In this document: positions 31,099 through 41,785 of the stretch, piece by piece
Position numbering within the stretch: position 1 is the stretch's first letter
How the letters are laid out: the number at the start of each line of letters is the position of its first letter
From: Idiomarina sp. MD25a
GTDB lineage: Bacteria > Pseudomonadota > Gammaproteobacteria > Enterobacterales > Alteromonadaceae
Direction: 5' to 3'
DNA length: 64,000 nt
NCBI RefSeq assembly: GCF_001870515.1
Contig: NZ_MDGT01000003.1
Span: 326,151-390,150 of the forward strand
The notes under the pieces: model-generated
Databases searched by the model: none
The model's input: the letters and a program-made list of their open reading frames with translations, nothing else
Told to the model about the DNA's origin: nothing
Program-made: the position numbers and the translations under genes

Positions 31099-32331
31099 AT
31101 GTCGAAGACCACAGAACGACAAATGGTCGTTGGATTAGATATCGGAACCAGCAAGGTCACCGCCTTGGTGGGTGAGCTGTTACCTGATGATGATATTAGC
31201 GTCATCGGCGTAGGCGTAACAACAGCGCGCGGTATGGATAAAGGCGGCGTTAACGATCTTAATTTGGTGGTGCAATCAATTCAGCGCGCAGTCGACGAGG
31301 CTGAATTAATGGCTGACTGCCGCATTGCTTCTGTGTATTTGAATATTTCGGGCCGCCATATCTCATGCCAAAACGAGAGTGGCATGGTACCAATTAATGA
31401 GGCCGAAGTGACTCAAGATGACGTCGACAATGTCATTCATGCTGCGCAGTCGGTGCCTATCGCAAAAGAACGTCGCATTTTGCATGTGCTTCCACAGGAG
31501 TATGTGATTGACTCACAAGAGAGTATTCGCAGCCCGATTGGCATGTCAGGCGTTCGTATGGAATCAAAAGTCCATATCATCACCTGCGCCAATGATATGG
31601 CAAAAAACATCACTAAAGCGGTTGAGCGGTGTGCCCTGCAAGTCGACAAATTAATTTTTTCGGCGTTGGCATCAAGTATCTCGGTACTCACGGATGATGA
31701 AAAGGATTTAGGTGTTGCATTAGTCGATATGGGCGGCGGCACCATTGATATTTGTATATACGCAGGTGGTGTATTGCGCCATACAGCTGTGATTCCCGCA
31801 GCCGGTAACCAAGTGACCAGTGATATCGCTAAGATATTCCGCACGCCAACCAATCATGCGGAGCAGATTAAAACCGAGCATGCGTGTGCACTGCGCGGTT
31901 TGGTTAGCATGGAAGACACTATTGAAGTGCCCTCAGTGGGCGGTCGTCCTGCCCGTATGATGTCGCGCCATACTTTGGCCGAAGTCGTTGAGCCACGTTA
32001 TCAAGAACTGTTTGAATTAGTACGCGATGAGATCGTACAAAGTGGTTTAGATGAACAAATCGCTGCCGGTGTCGTGTTGACCGGTGGCAGCGCAAAAATG
32101 CAAGGCTGTCTCGAGTTTGCCGAAGAGATATTTCAAATGCCAGTGCGCATTGGTAAGCCCTTGCATGTGAAAGGTTTAAAGGATTACGTAGAAGATCCGG
32201 TTTATGCGACCGCGGTTGGACTGTTAAAGTACGGTCAGGAAAACTCGACGGCATCGCAACAAGAAAGCAGTAAAACTGACGTAATCGGTATGTGGCAAAA
32301 GCTACAGAACTGGTTTAAAGGTGAGTTTTAA
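31099..32331 (+). CDS. ftsA: FtsA, actin-like membrane tether of the Z ring
   Basis: Actin-fold ATPase of 410 residues that anchors FtsZ to the membrane. Phosphate-binding blocks G-L-D-I-G-T-S-K near residue 13 and V-D-M-G-G-G-T-I-D near 209 are present. The C-terminal amphipathic end (M-W-Q-K-L-Q-N-W-F-K) is the membrane-targeting helix. It lies 6 bases after ftsQ. Confidence 0.97.
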   Translation: MSKTTERQMVVGLDIGTSKVTALVGELLPDDDISVIGVGVTTARGMDKGGVNDLNLVVQSIQRAVDEAELMADCRIASVYLNISGRHISCQNESGMVPINEAEVTQDDVDNVIHAAQSVPIAKERRILHVLPQEYVIDSQESIRSPIGMSGVRMESKVHIITCANDMAKNITKAVERCALQVDKLIFSALASSISVLTDDEKDLGVALVDMGGGTIDICIYAGGVLRHTAVIPAAGNQVTSDIAKIFRTPTNHAEQIKTEHACALRGLVSMEDTIEVPSVGGRPARMMSRHTLAEVVEPRYQELFELVRDEIVQSGLDEQIAAGVVLTGGSAKMQGCLEFAEEIFQMPVRIGKPLHVKGLKDYVEDPVYATAVGLLKYGQENSTASQQESSKTDVIGMWQKLQNWFKGEF

Positions 32332-32371
32332 TCGCTGGGGTAGCAAGTAAAAGCAGGTAGGGAGAAGAAAA

Positions 32372-33565
32372 ATGTTTGAACTGATGGATAATTACGAAAG
32401 TGAAGCCGTCATCAAAGTGATTGGTGTCGGTGGTGGCGGCGGTAACGCTGTCCAACACATGGTTAAAGAGTCAATCGAAGGTGTCCAGTTCATCGCTGCA
32501 AACACCGATGCGCAAGCACTCCGTAACCATAGTGCCGATGTTACGATTCAGCTAGGCTCGGATATTACTAAGGGTCTGGGTGCTGGCGCGAATCCAGAAG
32601 TCGGTCGCCAATCGGCGGAAGAAGATCGTGACAATATTCGCGCTCAGCTTGAAGGCGCTGATATGGTCTTCATTGCTGCGGGCATGGGCGGCGGTACAGG
32701 CACGGGTGCTGCACCGGTGGTTGCTGAAGTAGCAAAAGAGCTCGGCATCTTAACCGTTGCTGTCGTCACTAAGCCGTTCCCGTTCGAGGGTAAAAAACGT
32801 ATGGCGGTAGCTGAAGAAGGTATCAATGCGTTGGCACAGAGTGTCGACTCACTGATTACCATCCCTAACGAGAAGCTGTTAAAAGTGATGGGACGCGGTA
32901 CCACCTTGCTTGATGCGTTTAGCGCGGCTAACAATGTGTTGCTTGGCGCGGTGCAAGGCATTGCTGAACTGATTACTCGTCCAGGCCTGATTAACGTCGA
33001 CTTTGCCGACGTACGTGCGGTCATGAAAGAAATGGGCACCGCAATGATGGGCACTGGCGTGGCGAGTGGCGAAGACCGTGCTCAAGAGGCGGCTGAGATG
33101 GCCATCAATAGTCCGCTACTGGAAGACATCGATCTTTCAGGTGCACGTGGCGTTCTCGTCAACGTGACTGCAGGCATGGATATGAGTATCGATGAGTTTG
33201 AAACGGTTGGTAATACCGTCAAGGCGTTTGCTTCTGATAATGCAACCGTCATTGTGGGAACCGTTATCGATACTGAGATGTCTGATGAATTACGTGTCAC
33301 TGTTGTTGCGACCGGTATTGGTGCAGAGCGCAAGCCTGATATCTCGTTGGTTAACAACGCAGGTCAAGCACCTAAGCGTGAGCAAGCGCCGCAGTATCGC
33401 CGCGACTTGGACCGCAGTTCTGCAGCGCCTCAATATGATGAGGAGCCAGAGCCAGCTACTGAGCAAAAAGCGGAGCCAGCGCGTAAGCCTGCACCGAAGC
33501 AAAGTGCTGACAAGGAATTGGATTATTTAGATATTCCAGCATTTTTACGCAAACAAGTGGATTGA
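32372..33565 (+). CDS. ftsZ: FtsZ, tubulin-like division GTPase
   Basis: Z-ring GTPase of 397 residues. The N-terminal G-V-G-G-G-G-G-N loop, the tubulin signature G-G-G-T-G-T-G near residue 106 and the synergy-loop region are intact. A variable Glu/Pro/Ala-rich linker leads to the conserved C-terminal peptide [12 protein letters not shown], which binds FtsA, ZipA and ZapD; zapD lies at 39484 in this window. Confidence 0.98.
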   Translation: MFELMDNYESEAVIKVIGVGGGGGNAVQHMVKESIEGVQFIAANTDAQALRNHSADVTIQLGSDITKGLGAGANPEVGRQSAEEDRDNIRAQLEGADMVFIAAGMGGGTGTGAAPVVAEVAKELGILTVAVVTKPFPFEGKKRMAVAEEGINALAQSVDSLITIPNEKLLKVMGRGTTLLDAFSAANNVLLGAVQGIAELITRPGLINVDFADVRAVMKEMGTAMMGTGVASGEDRAQEAAEMAINSPLLEDIDLSGARGVLVNVTAGMDMSIDEFETVGNTVKAFASDNATVIVGTVIDTEMSDELRVTVVATGIGAERKPDISLVNNAGQAPKREQAPQYRRDLDRSSAAPQYDEEPEPATEQKAEPARKPAPKQSADKELDYLDIPAFLRKQVD

Positions 33566-33586
33566 TGCGTAAAAATTAAGCAAAAT

Positions 33587-33616
33587 TTGCGTCAACCATG
33601 ACATTTGTCGTATAAT
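33587..33616 (+). promoter_or_regulatory. lpxC promoter
   Basis: TTGCGT (33587-33592), an 18-base spacer and a perfect TATAAT (33611-33616) lie in the 103-base gap between ftsZ and lpxC. This gives lpxC its own promoter in addition to possible read-through from ftsZ. Confidence 0.6.
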
Positions 33617-33668
33617 GTCAGGCCGCATTTTCGCGGAGCAGATTTGATTGGATAGGTGAATTCGATTA

Positions 33669-34583
33669 ATGATTACACAACGTACACTTAAAAAAGCGAT
33701 TTCAACCACAGGTGTGGGCTTACACCGCGGCAACAAGGTTAACTTAACTTTGCGCCCGGCGCCGGCCAACACAGGGTTGGTGTTTCGCCGCGTCGATTTG
33801 GACCCGGTGGTGGATATCCCTGCACGCGCCGATTGGGTGCGGGACACGCAGCTGTGTACGTGTTTGATTAATGAAGACGACGTTCGAGTATCAACGGTCG
33901 AGCACTTACTCGCGGCACTCGCGGGCGTGGGCATCGACAACTTGATTATCGAAGTCGACTCGCACGAAATCCCTATTATGGACGGAAGTTCTCACCCCTT
34001 TGTTTACCTGCTACAAAGTGCGGGCATTGAGGAACAGTCCAGTGCGAAGAAATTTATTCGAATAAAACAACCTATCCGTGTCGAAGACGATGGAAAGTGG
34101 GCGGAGCTGCTACCCCATGACGGATTCCGCATCGACTTTGCTATCGACTTCGACCACCCGGCGATCTCTGATACGGGACAAACGGTGAGCATGGATTTCA
34201 GTAGTTCGGCTTTCATCAAAGAAATCAGCCGCGCGCGCACCTTTGGCTTCATGAAAGACATTGAATATTTGCGCGCAAACAATTTGGCGTTAGGCGGCAG
34301 CTTTGATAACGCCGTCGTGCTAGATGAATTCCGGGTGCTGAACACCGACGGTTTGCGGTATGACGATGAGTTCGTGAAACACAAAATGCTCGACGCGATT
34401 GGTGACTTGTACATGGGCGGACACAGTATTCTGGGCCATTTGCGTGCATATAAATCAGGTCACGCACTTAATAATCAGTTGCTACAAGCATTGTTGGAGC
34501 AGCAGTCGGCTTGGGAATTTGTCACATTTGAGGACAAAGCCGCAGAGGCGCCTATTAAATATTGGTCACCTTCGCTGGCGTAA
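33669..34583 (+). CDS. lpxC: LpxC, UDP-3-O-acyl-N-acetylglucosamine deacetylase
   Basis: Zinc deacetylase of 304 residues for the committed step of lipid A synthesis. Zinc ligands are seen in V-E-H-L-L-A-A-L near residue 77 and in the H-K-M-L-D-A-I-G-D block near 238-246. A catalytic His lies in K-S-G-H-A-L-N-N near 265. It is the usual last gene of the gammaproteobacterial dcw cluster and is followed by a terminator. Confidence 0.97.
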   Translation: MITQRTLKKAISTTGVGLHRGNKVNLTLRPAPANTGLVFRRVDLDPVVDIPARADWVRDTQLCTCLINEDDVRVSTVEHLLAALAGVGIDNLIIEVDSHEIPIMDGSSHPFVYLLQSAGIEEQSSAKKFIRIKQPIRVEDDGKWAELLPHDGFRIDFAIDFDHPAISDTGQTVSMDFSSSAFIKEISRARTFGFMKDIEYLRANNLALGGSFDNAVVLDEFRVLNTDGLRYDDEFVKHKMLDAIGDLYMGGHSILGHLRAYKSGHALNNQLLQALLEQQSAWEFVTFEDKAAEAPIKYWSPSLA

Positions 34584-34610
34584 TGTGATGACATAAACGA
34601 CGAATGAAAT

Positions 34611-34647
34611 AAAAGGTGCTTAGTGAAAACTATGCACCTTTTTTTAT
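34611..34647 (+). terminator. Terminator after lpxC
   Basis: AAAAGGTGC pairs with GCACCTTTT; an inner TAGT-GAAA-ACTA helix closes with a GAAA tetraloop after one T-T mismatch. A run of seven T follows. The T run overlaps the stop of the convergent gene at 34644. Confidence 0.88.
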
Positions 34648-35102
34648 TCGTCGGGGGTTAACTTAGTGCTGTTAGCCACCTGATCAGCAAGCTTTAATAA
34701 TTGTGTTTTAAGTGGTTCGCTGCTTTGTTCGGCAAGATTTAACAGACGTTGCCGGCGGCTAACCGCCGACGGCTGTGATGCGTCAGTTGATGCTTTTTGT
34801 GCGGGGTCTATGTCGATTGTCACTTGGTTGAGCTTGATACCCGCATGGTCAAATGCGTTGATCAATGGTGCCGTCAGCGAGCGTAATTGACTCGCCGCTG
34901 AAGCAGAACGTGCGCGAACAATGAGTTGGCCATCGCGCACATTCAGCAATTCACACTGAGCAGCGAGGTTGGCGGGCAGGCTTCGTGCAAAGAGTAGTTG
35001 CCAATCGCGTAGTTGAGCGGCAAACTGTGCGTACTGGCTCAACGTGTTATGATCACGCTGGTTTTTCAGCCATTGTTTAGTGGTTTTAGGTTTAGAGTTC
35101 AT
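34644..35102 (-). CDS. dciA: DUF721 protein, DciA-like replicative helicase loader
   Basis: Protein of 152 residues with a DUF721 (DciA) type N-terminal domain (about residues 15-100) and a polar tail. DciA is the ancestral bacterial loader or operator of DnaB helicase in lineages without DnaC. It lies on the minus strand between lpxC and an M23 peptidase gene, and in many gammaproteobacteria a DUF721 gene sits next to secA. The family call is moderately sure; the helicase role is known for the family, not seen here. Confidence 0.75.
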   Translation of the reverse strand: MNSKPKTTKQWLKNQRDHNTLSQYAQFAAQLRDWQLLFARSLPANLAAQCELLNVRDGQLIVRARSASAASQLRSLTAPLINAFDHAGIKLNQVTIDIDPAQKASTDASQPSAVSRRQRLLNLAEQSSEPLKTQLLKLADQVANSTKLTPDE

Positions 35103-35145
35103 GTGCGCTAGGTCGTTGCTGTAAACCCATAATAAGAGAGTAATA

Positions 35146-36072
35146 ATGAGTTTATCAGTCTTTTATAAAGGCTCCAAAATTCGTTTTAGTTTTCGTTTGA
35201 CGCGGCGCCGACTATTTTCCTATTTAGGATTAGTCGCGCTACTGAGTATTGCTTATTTCAAGCCTTGGAGTTATCAAGGTGTTGATCCCGCATTGGCGCA
35301 AACCAAAATTAGCGAAGAGCAAAAAAACTTGGCATTACAGTCAAAGGCAGTTGCTGAGCTGTATAACGAAACCGAGAAACGTCTTGGGGCGATGACAGTC
35401 TATTTAGGCGAGTTACGTGCCCATATGCGTCGACTCGATGCATTAGGTGAGCGGTTAGCGGATAAAGCCAACCTCAGTAATGGAGAGTTTAGTTTTAATT
35501 CCGAAATACCACTAGGCGGCCCAGAAACTGAAGCCGTTGCATTACCCAAGTCGACAAGCACAGAAGTTCTGTCTGATATTGAACAGATGCTGTCAAAAAT
35601 TGCTGACAAGCAAAAACAACTGTCGCTACTTGAATCTGTCATGATGAATCACAATGTTAACAATGAAAGCTTCATCGCCGGCAGTCCAATCACCAGCGGT
35701 TGGCTATCATCACAGTATGGTGTGCGTAAAGATCCATTCTCCGGCAAACCAGCCATGCATAAAGGGCTGGACTTTGCGAGCTACGACGAGGAAGTGAAAG
35801 TCGTAGCGACAGGTGCAGGTGTTGTTACTTGGGCAGGGGAGCGTTGGGGCTACGGTAATCTTGTCGAAATTGACCACGGTGGTGGCTTAAAGACCCGTTA
35901 CGGCCATAATGAAAAAATCAATGTGCAAGTAGGCGATGTCGTCACTCGAGGACAGGTCATTGCTGAAATGGGCAATACAGGTCGCTCCACAGGGCCTCAT
36001 GTTCATTACGAAGTATTGCGTAATGGCAAACAGATAGACCCGAACCGTTTCGTTTATCGCTCAGCGGAATAA
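35146..36072 (+). CDS. Membrane-anchored M23 (LytM) metallopeptidase
   Basis: Protein of 308 residues with an N-terminal membrane helix (about residues 24-42), a predicted coiled coil (about 56-105) and a C-terminal LytM domain (about 185-300). The zinc-site residues are intact: H-K-G-L-D for the first His and Asp and H-V-H for the last two. It should therefore be an active peptidoglycan endopeptidase, unlike the degenerate EnvC or NlpD LytM domains. It lies between dciA and secA, where enterics carry secM. I do not assign a gene name. Confidence 0.85.
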   Translation: MSLSVFYKGSKIRFSFRLTRRRLFSYLGLVALLSIAYFKPWSYQGVDPALAQTKISEEQKNLALQSKAVAELYNETEKRLGAMTVYLGELRAHMRRLDALGERLADKANLSNGEFSFNSEIPLGGPETEAVALPKSTSTEVLSDIEQMLSKIADKQKQLSLLESVMMNHNVNNESFIAGSPITSGWLSSQYGVRKDPFSGKPAMHKGLDFASYDEEVKVVATGAGVVTWAGERWGYGNLVEIDHGGGLKTRYGHNEKINVQVGDVVTRGQVIAEMGNTGRSTGPHVHYEVLRNGKQIDPNRFVYRSAE

Positions 36073-36096
36073 CGGTTCAGCTCGGATCATTAGATG

Positions 36097-36129
36097 CGGT
36101 GACCAAGGGTCACCGAATTTTTTAATTTT
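36097..36129 (+). terminator. Terminator between the M23 peptidase gene and secA
   Basis: CGGTGACC-AAG-GGTCACCG is a perfect 8-bp stem followed by AA, a run of six T, AA and four more T. secA starts 26 bases after it, so secA mRNA would need a promoter overlapping this region, or read-through. Confidence 0.85.
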
Positions 36130-36154
36130 GAATAAAACAGGATAACTCGTTCTC

Positions 36155-38872
36155 ATGCTAGGCAGTTTGTTCAGAAAAGTATTTGGGAGTCGTAACGACC
36201 GTATTTTAAAAACGCTTCAGAAGCGCGTGAACCGAATCAATCAACTCGAACCTGAGTTTGAGGCGTTATCAGACGAACAACTAAAAGAAAAAACGACAGA
36301 GTTTAGAAAGCGTCTTAATGAAGGTGAGAAGCTAGATAGTCTTTTAGAGGAAGCGTTCGCAACGGTACGCGAAGCCAGTAAGCGTGTGTTTAAAATGCGC
36401 CACTTCGACGTGCAAATGGTCGGTGGTATGGTACTTGATGAGAACCGTATCGCAGAGATGAAGACGGGTGAAGGTAAGACCCTAACGGCGACTTTGCCAG
36501 CCTATCTTAATGGGTTGACAGGTAAAGGCGTGCATATCATCACCGTCAACGACTACCTAGCTAAGCGTGACGCGGAGTTTAATCGTCCGTTATTTGAATT
36601 CCTCGGTATGTCAGTTGCTTTTAATATTCCGGGTATGCAGCCACAAGATAAAAAGGCAGCCTATCAAGCCGATATTACCTACGGTACCAACAATGAATTC
36701 GGTTTTGATTACCTGCGTGACAATATGGCGTTTTCGCCAGAAGAACGCGTGCAGCGTGAGTTGCATTATGCGTTGGTGGATGAGGTTGACTCGATCCTTA
36801 TTGATGAGGCGCGTACACCACTGATCATTTCAGGGCCTGCCGAAGACAGCTCTGAAATGTACAAGAAAATGAATGAACTGGTGCCATTATTGGTGCGCCA
36901 AGAAAAGGAAGACACCGAAGAAGAACGTGGCGACGGTGACTTTACTATCGATGAAAAGGCAAAGCAGCTGCATCTCACTGAGAATGGCCAAGAGCATATT
37001 GAGTCATTACTGAAAGAGCGTGGCATGTTGGGTGAGGACGACTCGCTGTATTCAGCCGCTAATATTACTTTACTGCACCATATTAACGCTGCCTTGCGAG
37101 CGCATCACTTATTCAGCCGCGATGTCGATTACATCGTCAAAGATGGAAAAATCATCATCGTTGATGAACACACCGGTCGTACGATGGAAGGCCGTCGTTG
37201 GTCTGAAGGCTTGCACCAAGCGATGGAAGCCAAAGAAGGCGTCGAAATCCAAAACGAAAACCAAACGTTGGCATCGATTACCTTCCAGAACTATTTCCGA
37301 TTGTATGACAAGCTTGCCGGTATGACCGGTACGGCAGATACCGAAGCCTTCGAGTTTCAATCTATTTATGGTCTTGAGACCGTGGTTATCCCAACCAACC
37401 GTCCAATGGTACGTGATGATCGCGCTGATTTGATATACCTGACCACCCGTGAGAAATACGAAGCCATCGCTGAGGATATTGAAGAGTGTCGTAAACAAGG
37501 CCGTCCCGTGTTGGTCGGTACCGTGTCTATCGAAAACTCAGAGCTGCTTTCAAGTTTGCTGAAGAAGAAAAAGATTCCTCACGCGGTACTTAACGCGAAG
37601 TTCCACCAACAAGAAGCTGACATCGTTGCGCAGGCAGGTCGTCCGGGTGCAGTCACCATCGCGACCAACATGGCGGGACGTGGTACAGACATCGTGTTAG
37701 GCGGAAACTGGAAATCAGATGTTGAGAAGCTCGAAGAGCCAGATAACGACAAGATCGAGAAAATCAAACAAGAGTGGCAAGTACTGCACGATAAGGTTAT
37801 CGAGTCAGGTGGCTTACATATTATCGGTACTGAACGTCATGAATCACGCCGTATTGATAACCAGCTACGTGGTCGTTCAGGTCGCCAAGGTGACCCAGGC
37901 TCATCGCGCTTTTACTTGTCCTTAGAAGATCCGTTAATGCGCATTTTTGCTTCTGAACGCATGGCAACAATGATGAAGCGTTTGGGCATGAAAGAGGGTG
38001 AAGCGATTGAACATCCATGGGTCACCCGAGCGATTGAGAACGCCCAGCGTAAAGTCGAAGGTCGTAACTTTGACGTACGTAAGCAACTGCTCGAATACGA
38101 TGACGTTGCTAATGATCAGCGTCGCGTCGTCTATGAACAGCGTAATGAGTTGCTGGATGAAGGTGATATTTCAGAAACAATCGGTGTGATTCGTGAAGAT
38201 GTCATTAATGCGGTCATCAGTGAATATGTGCCGCCTCAATCACTCGCGGAATTATGGGATTTGCCAAGTCTCGAAGAGCGTTTGCGCGCAGACTTTGATA
38301 TTGAATTAGAGCTGCAAAAGGCGTTGGATGAAGATGAGCACTTCCACGAAGAAGTACTTCGTGAGCGCGTGTTGCAGGCATTAGTCGATGCCTATAAAGA
38401 GAAAGAAGATCTGGTTGGCCCTGAGGTGCTGCGTCGCTTCGAAAAATCGGTGATGCTACAAAGCCTTGATCAACATTGGAAAGAGCACTTGGCAGCGATG
38501 GATCATCTGCGACAGGGTATCCACCTACGTGGTTATGCACAGAAAAATCCAAAACAAGAATATAAGCGTGAGGCGTTTGAGCTGTTTAGCGAGATGCTAG
38601 AAAACTTGAAACTTGATGTAGTCACGCTATTGAGTCGAGTTCGCGTTCGCGCGCCAGAAGATGTTGATGCAGTTGACCAACAGCGTAAGGCGGCCGATAG
38701 CGCGCCGCGTGAGTTTAAACATGAACAAGCAAGTGCAACAGCTAATGCCGAATCCAATGGACAGTCTGATGAACAACAACAGCCTGCACAACGCGGTGCT
38801 AAGGTCGGACGAAATGAACCGTGTCCATGTGGTTCGGGTAAGAAGTATAAACACTGCCACGGTAAATTATAA
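36155..38872 (+). CDS. secA: SecA, preprotein translocase motor ATPase
   Basis: Motor of the general secretion pathway, 905 residues. Walker A is G-E-G-K-T near residues 106-110, the DEAD-type Walker B region is V-D-E-V-D-S near 208-213, and a second helicase domain includes A-G-R-G-T-D near 507-512. The C-terminal SEC-C zinc motif C-P-C-G-S-G with later C-H, which binds SecB and lipid, is present. Its stop overlaps mutT by one base (TAATG). Confidence 0.98.
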   Translation: MLGSLFRKVFGSRNDRILKTLQKRVNRINQLEPEFEALSDEQLKEKTTEFRKRLNEGEKLDSLLEEAFATVREASKRVFKMRHFDVQMVGGMVLDENRIAEMKTGEGKTLTATLPAYLNGLTGKGVHIITVNDYLAKRDAEFNRPLFEFLGMSVAFNIPGMQPQDKKAAYQADITYGTNNEFGFDYLRDNMAFSPEERVQRELHYALVDEVDSILIDEARTPLIISGPAEDSSEMYKKMNELVPLLVRQEKEDTEEERGDGDFTIDEKAKQLHLTENGQEHIESLLKERGMLGEDDSLYSAANITLLHHINAALRAHHLFSRDVDYIVKDGKIIIVDEHTGRTMEGRRWSEGLHQAMEAKEGVEIQNENQTLASITFQNYFRLYDKLAGMTGTADTEAFEFQSIYGLETVVIPTNRPMVRDDRADLIYLTTREKYEAIAEDIEECRKQGRPVLVGTVSIENSELLSSLLKKKKIPHAVLNAKFHQQEADIVAQAGRPGAVTIATNMAGRGTDIVLGGNWKSDVEKLEEPDNDKIEKIKQEWQVLHDKVIESGGLHIIGTERHESRRIDNQLRGRSGRQGDPGSSRFYLSLEDPLMRIFASERMATMMKRLGMKEGEAIEHPWVTRAIENAQRKVEGRNFDVRKQLLEYDDVANDQRRVVYEQRNELLDEGDISETIGVIREDVINAVISEYVPPQSLAELWDLPSLEERLRADFDIELELQKALDEDEHFHEEVLRERVLQALVDAYKEKEDLVGPEVLRRFEKSVMLQSLDQHWKEHLAAMDHLRQGIHLRGYAQKNPKQEYKREAFELFSEMLENLKLDVVTLLSRVRVRAPEDVDAVDQQRKAADSAPREFKHEQASATANAESNGQSDEQQQPAQRGAKVGRNEPCPCGSGKKYKHCHGKL

Positions 38873-39288
38873 TGAAGGCTGATAGTACGACGCCCACGGT
38901 GCATGTTGCCGTGGGCGTAATCAAAAACGAGCAAGGTGAAATTTTTATCGCTAAGCGCCTGAATCATCAGCACCAAGGCGGTAAATGGGAATTCCCAGGT
39001 GGCAAAGTCGAACAGGGTGAATCAGTGACTGAAGCCCTTATTCGCGAGTTAAAAGAGGAGTGCAATATCGCTGTGACGGACTGCGCACCACTGACAGTGG
39101 TCGAACACCAATACAGCGATAAGCGCGTTCTACTCGATGTGTGGTGGGTATTGTCATATACAGGCACAGCACGTCAAATGGAAGGTCAAGAATTTGTTTG
39201 GGCTGATATTGCTCAGCTAGACGCCTATCAGTTTCCGGATGCTAATCAGCCCATCGTTGACTGTCTTATGGACGCGCAGTCCAACTAA
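38872..39288 (+). CDS. mutT: MutT, 8-oxo-dGTP diphosphatase (Nudix)
   Basis: Nudix hydrolase of 138 residues that removes 8-oxo-dGTP from the nucleotide pool. The Nudix box runs from G-G-K-V-E-Q-G-E-S to R-E-L-K-E-E-C (about residues 42-64). Its position directly after secA is as in E. coli. Its stop overlaps that of the convergent yacG by a few bases. Confidence 0.95.
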   Translation: MKADSTTPTVHVAVGVIKNEQGEIFIAKRLNHQHQGGKWEFPGGKVEQGESVTEALIRELKEECNIAVTDCAPLTVVEHQYSDKRVLLDVWWVLSYTGTARQMEGQEFVWADIAQLDAYQFPDANQPIVDCLMDAQSN

Positions 39289-39470
39289 AAGTCGTCATTA
39301 GCAGACTGCTCAGGAATCTGAGCGGGCTCACCCGGAATTGCTTTCTCTTCATTCGCCCATTCGCCAAGGTCTATCAACTTGCAGCGCTCGCTGCAAAATG
39401 GGCGGTAGGTGGCTCTAGGCGACCATTCGACTTTGCTTCCACAGGTTGGGCAGTCGACTTGCGTTGGCAT
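39285..39470 (-). CDS. yacG: YacG, zinc-binding DNA gyrase inhibitor
   Basis: Small protein of 61 residues with the Cys4 zinc site C-P-T-C near residues 7-10 and C-S-E-R-C near 26-30. YacG binds GyrB and blocks DNA gyrase in E. coli. ATG at 39470 is preferred over one 24 bases upstream because AAGGAG precedes it with 8-base spacing and the protein then begins M-P-T-Q-V-D-C-P. It lies 13 bases after zapD. Confidence 0.94.
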   Translation of the reverse strand: MPTQVDCPTCGSKVEWSPRATYRPFCSERCKLIDLGEWANEEKAIPGEPAQIPEQSANDDF

Positions 39471-39483
39471 GTGGTGCTCTCCT

Positions 39484-40245
39484 TTACTGCTCATAACAAC
39501 GAGCCAGTTGAAATTCTAAATCGTGAGAATAAGCGTTACTCTGACCCTGAGTCAGGCTCATTAAGCGTATCGTAAACCGTTGGCGATGGCCTGAAACAAC
39601 AGGATAAACCGAGTCCGACGTAGGTATTCTCATCCGCAATATAGCCAGAGGGTCAGTACTTTCTTGCCAAAAGCCTTTTTTGGTTTGCACGGTTTCAAAC
39701 GGAGCCCGTTCCCTTAATAAACTGAGTAATTGTGACAGCGCTTGCTGGTAACTAGAAACTTGCGCAAGCCATTGTTGTTGATGCGCTAGTTGGCTTGCGG
39801 ACGACTGACTCAACCAAGTCTGCAGCTGCGGCAAGTCGAACAAGGCTTGGCAACCAGGCTGCGAAAAACGTTGCTTCATACCTGCAAGAAAGGGCTCATC
39901 TTTTAATGTTCGAATCGAAATCGCGCCTTCAGTTAATTGATCTTGCGCCTGTGCTAAGCGCTCCAATAACAGCGCCACCATATCTTTATCAACCTGAGGG
40001 TGGCGTGCCCACTGTTGCACAAACTGTTTTTGCGCATCGAGATCACGGTTCAGTTCAGTTTTGAGGTCAAAGCGCTCAAACAATTCCAGTAAACCAAACA
40101 GTGCATTAAAAAACGGCAAAGCTTGTTGGTCGGTACCATCAAGTGGCGTTTGAATTTGCTGAAACCCTTGCTCAAGTCGCAAGTAAGTGCGAAACCGTTC
40201 TTGCAACGGGTATTCGAAAATCACGTAAGGCACTGGTTCCGACAT
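39484..40245 (-). CDS. zapD: ZapD (YacF), FtsZ-bundling division protein
   Basis: Protein of 253 residues of the DUF1342/ZapD family that crosslinks FtsZ filaments through the FtsZ C-terminal tail. The N-terminus [18 protein letters not shown] is the conserved family start. It lies in the order coaE-zapD-yacG as in E. coli, with a 64-base gap after coaE. Confidence 0.94.
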   Translation of the reverse strand: MSEPVPYVIFEYPLQERFRTYLRLEQGFQQIQTPLDGTDQQALPFFNALFGLLELFERFDLKTELNRDLDAQKQFVQQWARHPQVDKDMVALLLERLAQAQDQLTEGAISIRTLKDEPFLAGMKQRFSQPGCQALFDLPQLQTWLSQSSASQLAHQQQWLAQVSSYQQALSQLLSLLRERAPFETVQTKKGFWQESTDPLAILRMRIPTSDSVYPVVSGHRQRFTIRLMSLTQGQSNAYSHDLEFQLARCYEQ

Positions 40246-40309
40246 GGGTCTCTCGTCTTATTAATCTGATTGCCCATGATAATGATTTAAACGCTGGGTG
40301 CAAACAGAT

Positions 40310-40915
40310 TCACTTTTGTGCCGCTAATTCTAGATAGTGCGCGTGCAAAGCGTCTAACTGCTTATAAAGGGCGCGTAGGTCGCCTTGATTACTGACAATA
40401 TCGTCCGCTTTGCTAAGTCGAGTCTCACGATCAATTTGCGAGGCAATGATAGCGGCGACTTGTTCCTCAGAGGCTTGATCGCGTTTCTGTGTACGAGCTA
40501 ATTGAGTCTGCTCATCAACATCAATCACAAGTACTCGATCACAGAGCGCATCTAATCCGTTTTCTAGCAATAATGGTGCAACTAACACCACGTAAGCAGA
40601 CTGCGCCTGTTCCAGCTGAATGAGAATTTGTTGACGAATCAACGGGTGCAATAACTGGTTAATCCACGCCTTCTCTTCTGGGTTTTCGAATACGCGCTGA
40701 CGCAATTGAGCACGGATGAGTGCTCCCGAGTCATCAATCACCTCGGTGCCGAAGTGAGCCTTAATTTTCTCCAGACCTTCAGTGCCGGGAGCGACGACTT
40801 CGCGTGCAATAACATCTGCATCGACAATCGCAATACCTTGTTCTGCGATATAGTCTGAAGCTGCGCTTTTGCCGCTACCAATACCGCCCGTAAGCCCTAA
40901 AACGAAACGACTCAT
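40310..40915 (-). CDS. coaE: CoaE, dephospho-CoA kinase
   Basis: Kinase of 201 residues for the last step of coenzyme A synthesis. The P loop G-L-T-G-G-I-G-S-G-K-S is at about residues 6-16. ATG at 40915 overlaps the pilD stop as TAATG and gives the family N-terminus; an upstream in-frame start at 40939 would lie within pilD. Confidence 0.95.
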   Translation of the reverse strand: MSRFVLGLTGGIGSGKSAASDYIAEQGIAIVDADVIAREVVAPGTEGLEKIKAHFGTEVIDDSGALIRAQLRQRVFENPEEKAWINQLLHPLIRQQILIQLEQAQSAYVVLVAPLLLENGLDALCDRVLVIDVDEQTQLARTQKRDQASEEQVAAIIASQIDRETRLSKADDIVSNQGDLRALYKQLDALHAHYLELAAQK

Positions 40916-41775
40916 TACATCACTCCAAGCCACTGCCAATACGATTGTAGCAGCGTCTCACCCCATAGGTAACTGATAACACCGCCTATCGCTAAAAACG
41001 GACCAAACGGAATAGGTACCGATTGTTTACGTTTAACCGCAACCGCAAGACCGATGACAATGCCTGCAACCGCGCTGAAGATAACAGTGACAGGCAATAG
41101 CGTCACCCCTGTGAAAGCACTCAGGCCGGCTAATAATTTAAAGTCGCCATAACCCATACCTTCTTTGCCAGTGAGTAGTTTGAATAGCCAGTAGAGGCTC
41201 CAAAGACTCAAGTAGCCGACCACAGCACCGATGATAGCCTGACTCGGTGTGACGGTACTGAGTGGGCTGATTGACCAAAGCAAAGCAAGCCATAGCAATG
41301 GGTAAGTGAGGTTATCAGGCAGCAATTGATGTTGGTAATCAATCAGTGTCATAGCAATCAGTAAGCTTAAAGCGGTACCGAATACCCAAAAGCTGAGCGT
41401 TAGGCCAAACTGCCAAGCGAGCGCTATAAAAATGGCTGTTGTGGCTATCTCAACAAGCCAGTAATAAATAGGAATCGGCGCCTTGCAGTGACGACATTGA
41501 GCCCGCAATATCAAATAGCTCAAGATAGGAATATTGTCATACCAAGCTACCGCGCTTTGGCATTTAGGACAGTGCGATCCGGGTACCGCAATATTAAATT
41601 GGGTTTTCTCGCGTATCGGCTCACCGGCGAGCTCCGCGCATTCATACTTCCATTGTAACTGCAGTTGTTTGGGGAGGCGCACAATCACAACATTGAGAAA
41701 GCTGCCGACAGAAGCACCGAGCAGTCCTGCGATTAAAAGTGCTTGCCAAGAGGCGGCGACAAGTAATGCATCCAT
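40915..41775 (-). CDS. pilD: PilD, type IV prepilin peptidase and N-methyltransferase
   Basis: Inner-membrane aspartyl protease of 286 residues that cleaves prepilin leaders and methylates the new N-terminus. The two Cys pairs of the zinc loop are present (C-P-K-C and C-R-H-C, about residues 69-100). The catalytic Asp residues lie in L-I-D-Y-Q and in G-Y-G-D-F-K-L. It has about eight membrane segments. It is the last pilus gene of a run pilin-pilB-pilC-pilD. Confidence 0.95.
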   Translation of the reverse strand: MDALLVAASWQALLIAGLLGASVGSFLNVVIVRLPKQLQLQWKYECAELAGEPIREKTQFNIAVPGSHCPKCQSAVAWYDNIPILSYLILRAQCRHCKAPIPIYYWLVEIATTAIFIALAWQFGLTLSFWVFGTALSLLIAMTLIDYQHQLLPDNLTYPLLWLALLWSISPLSTVTPSQAIIGAVVGYLSLWSLYWLFKLLTGKEGMGYGDFKLLAGLSAFTGVTLLPVTVIFSAVAGIVIGLAVAVKRKQSVPIPFGPFLAIGGVISYLWGETLLQSYWQWLGVM

Positions 41776-41785
41776 TTTTTACGTC

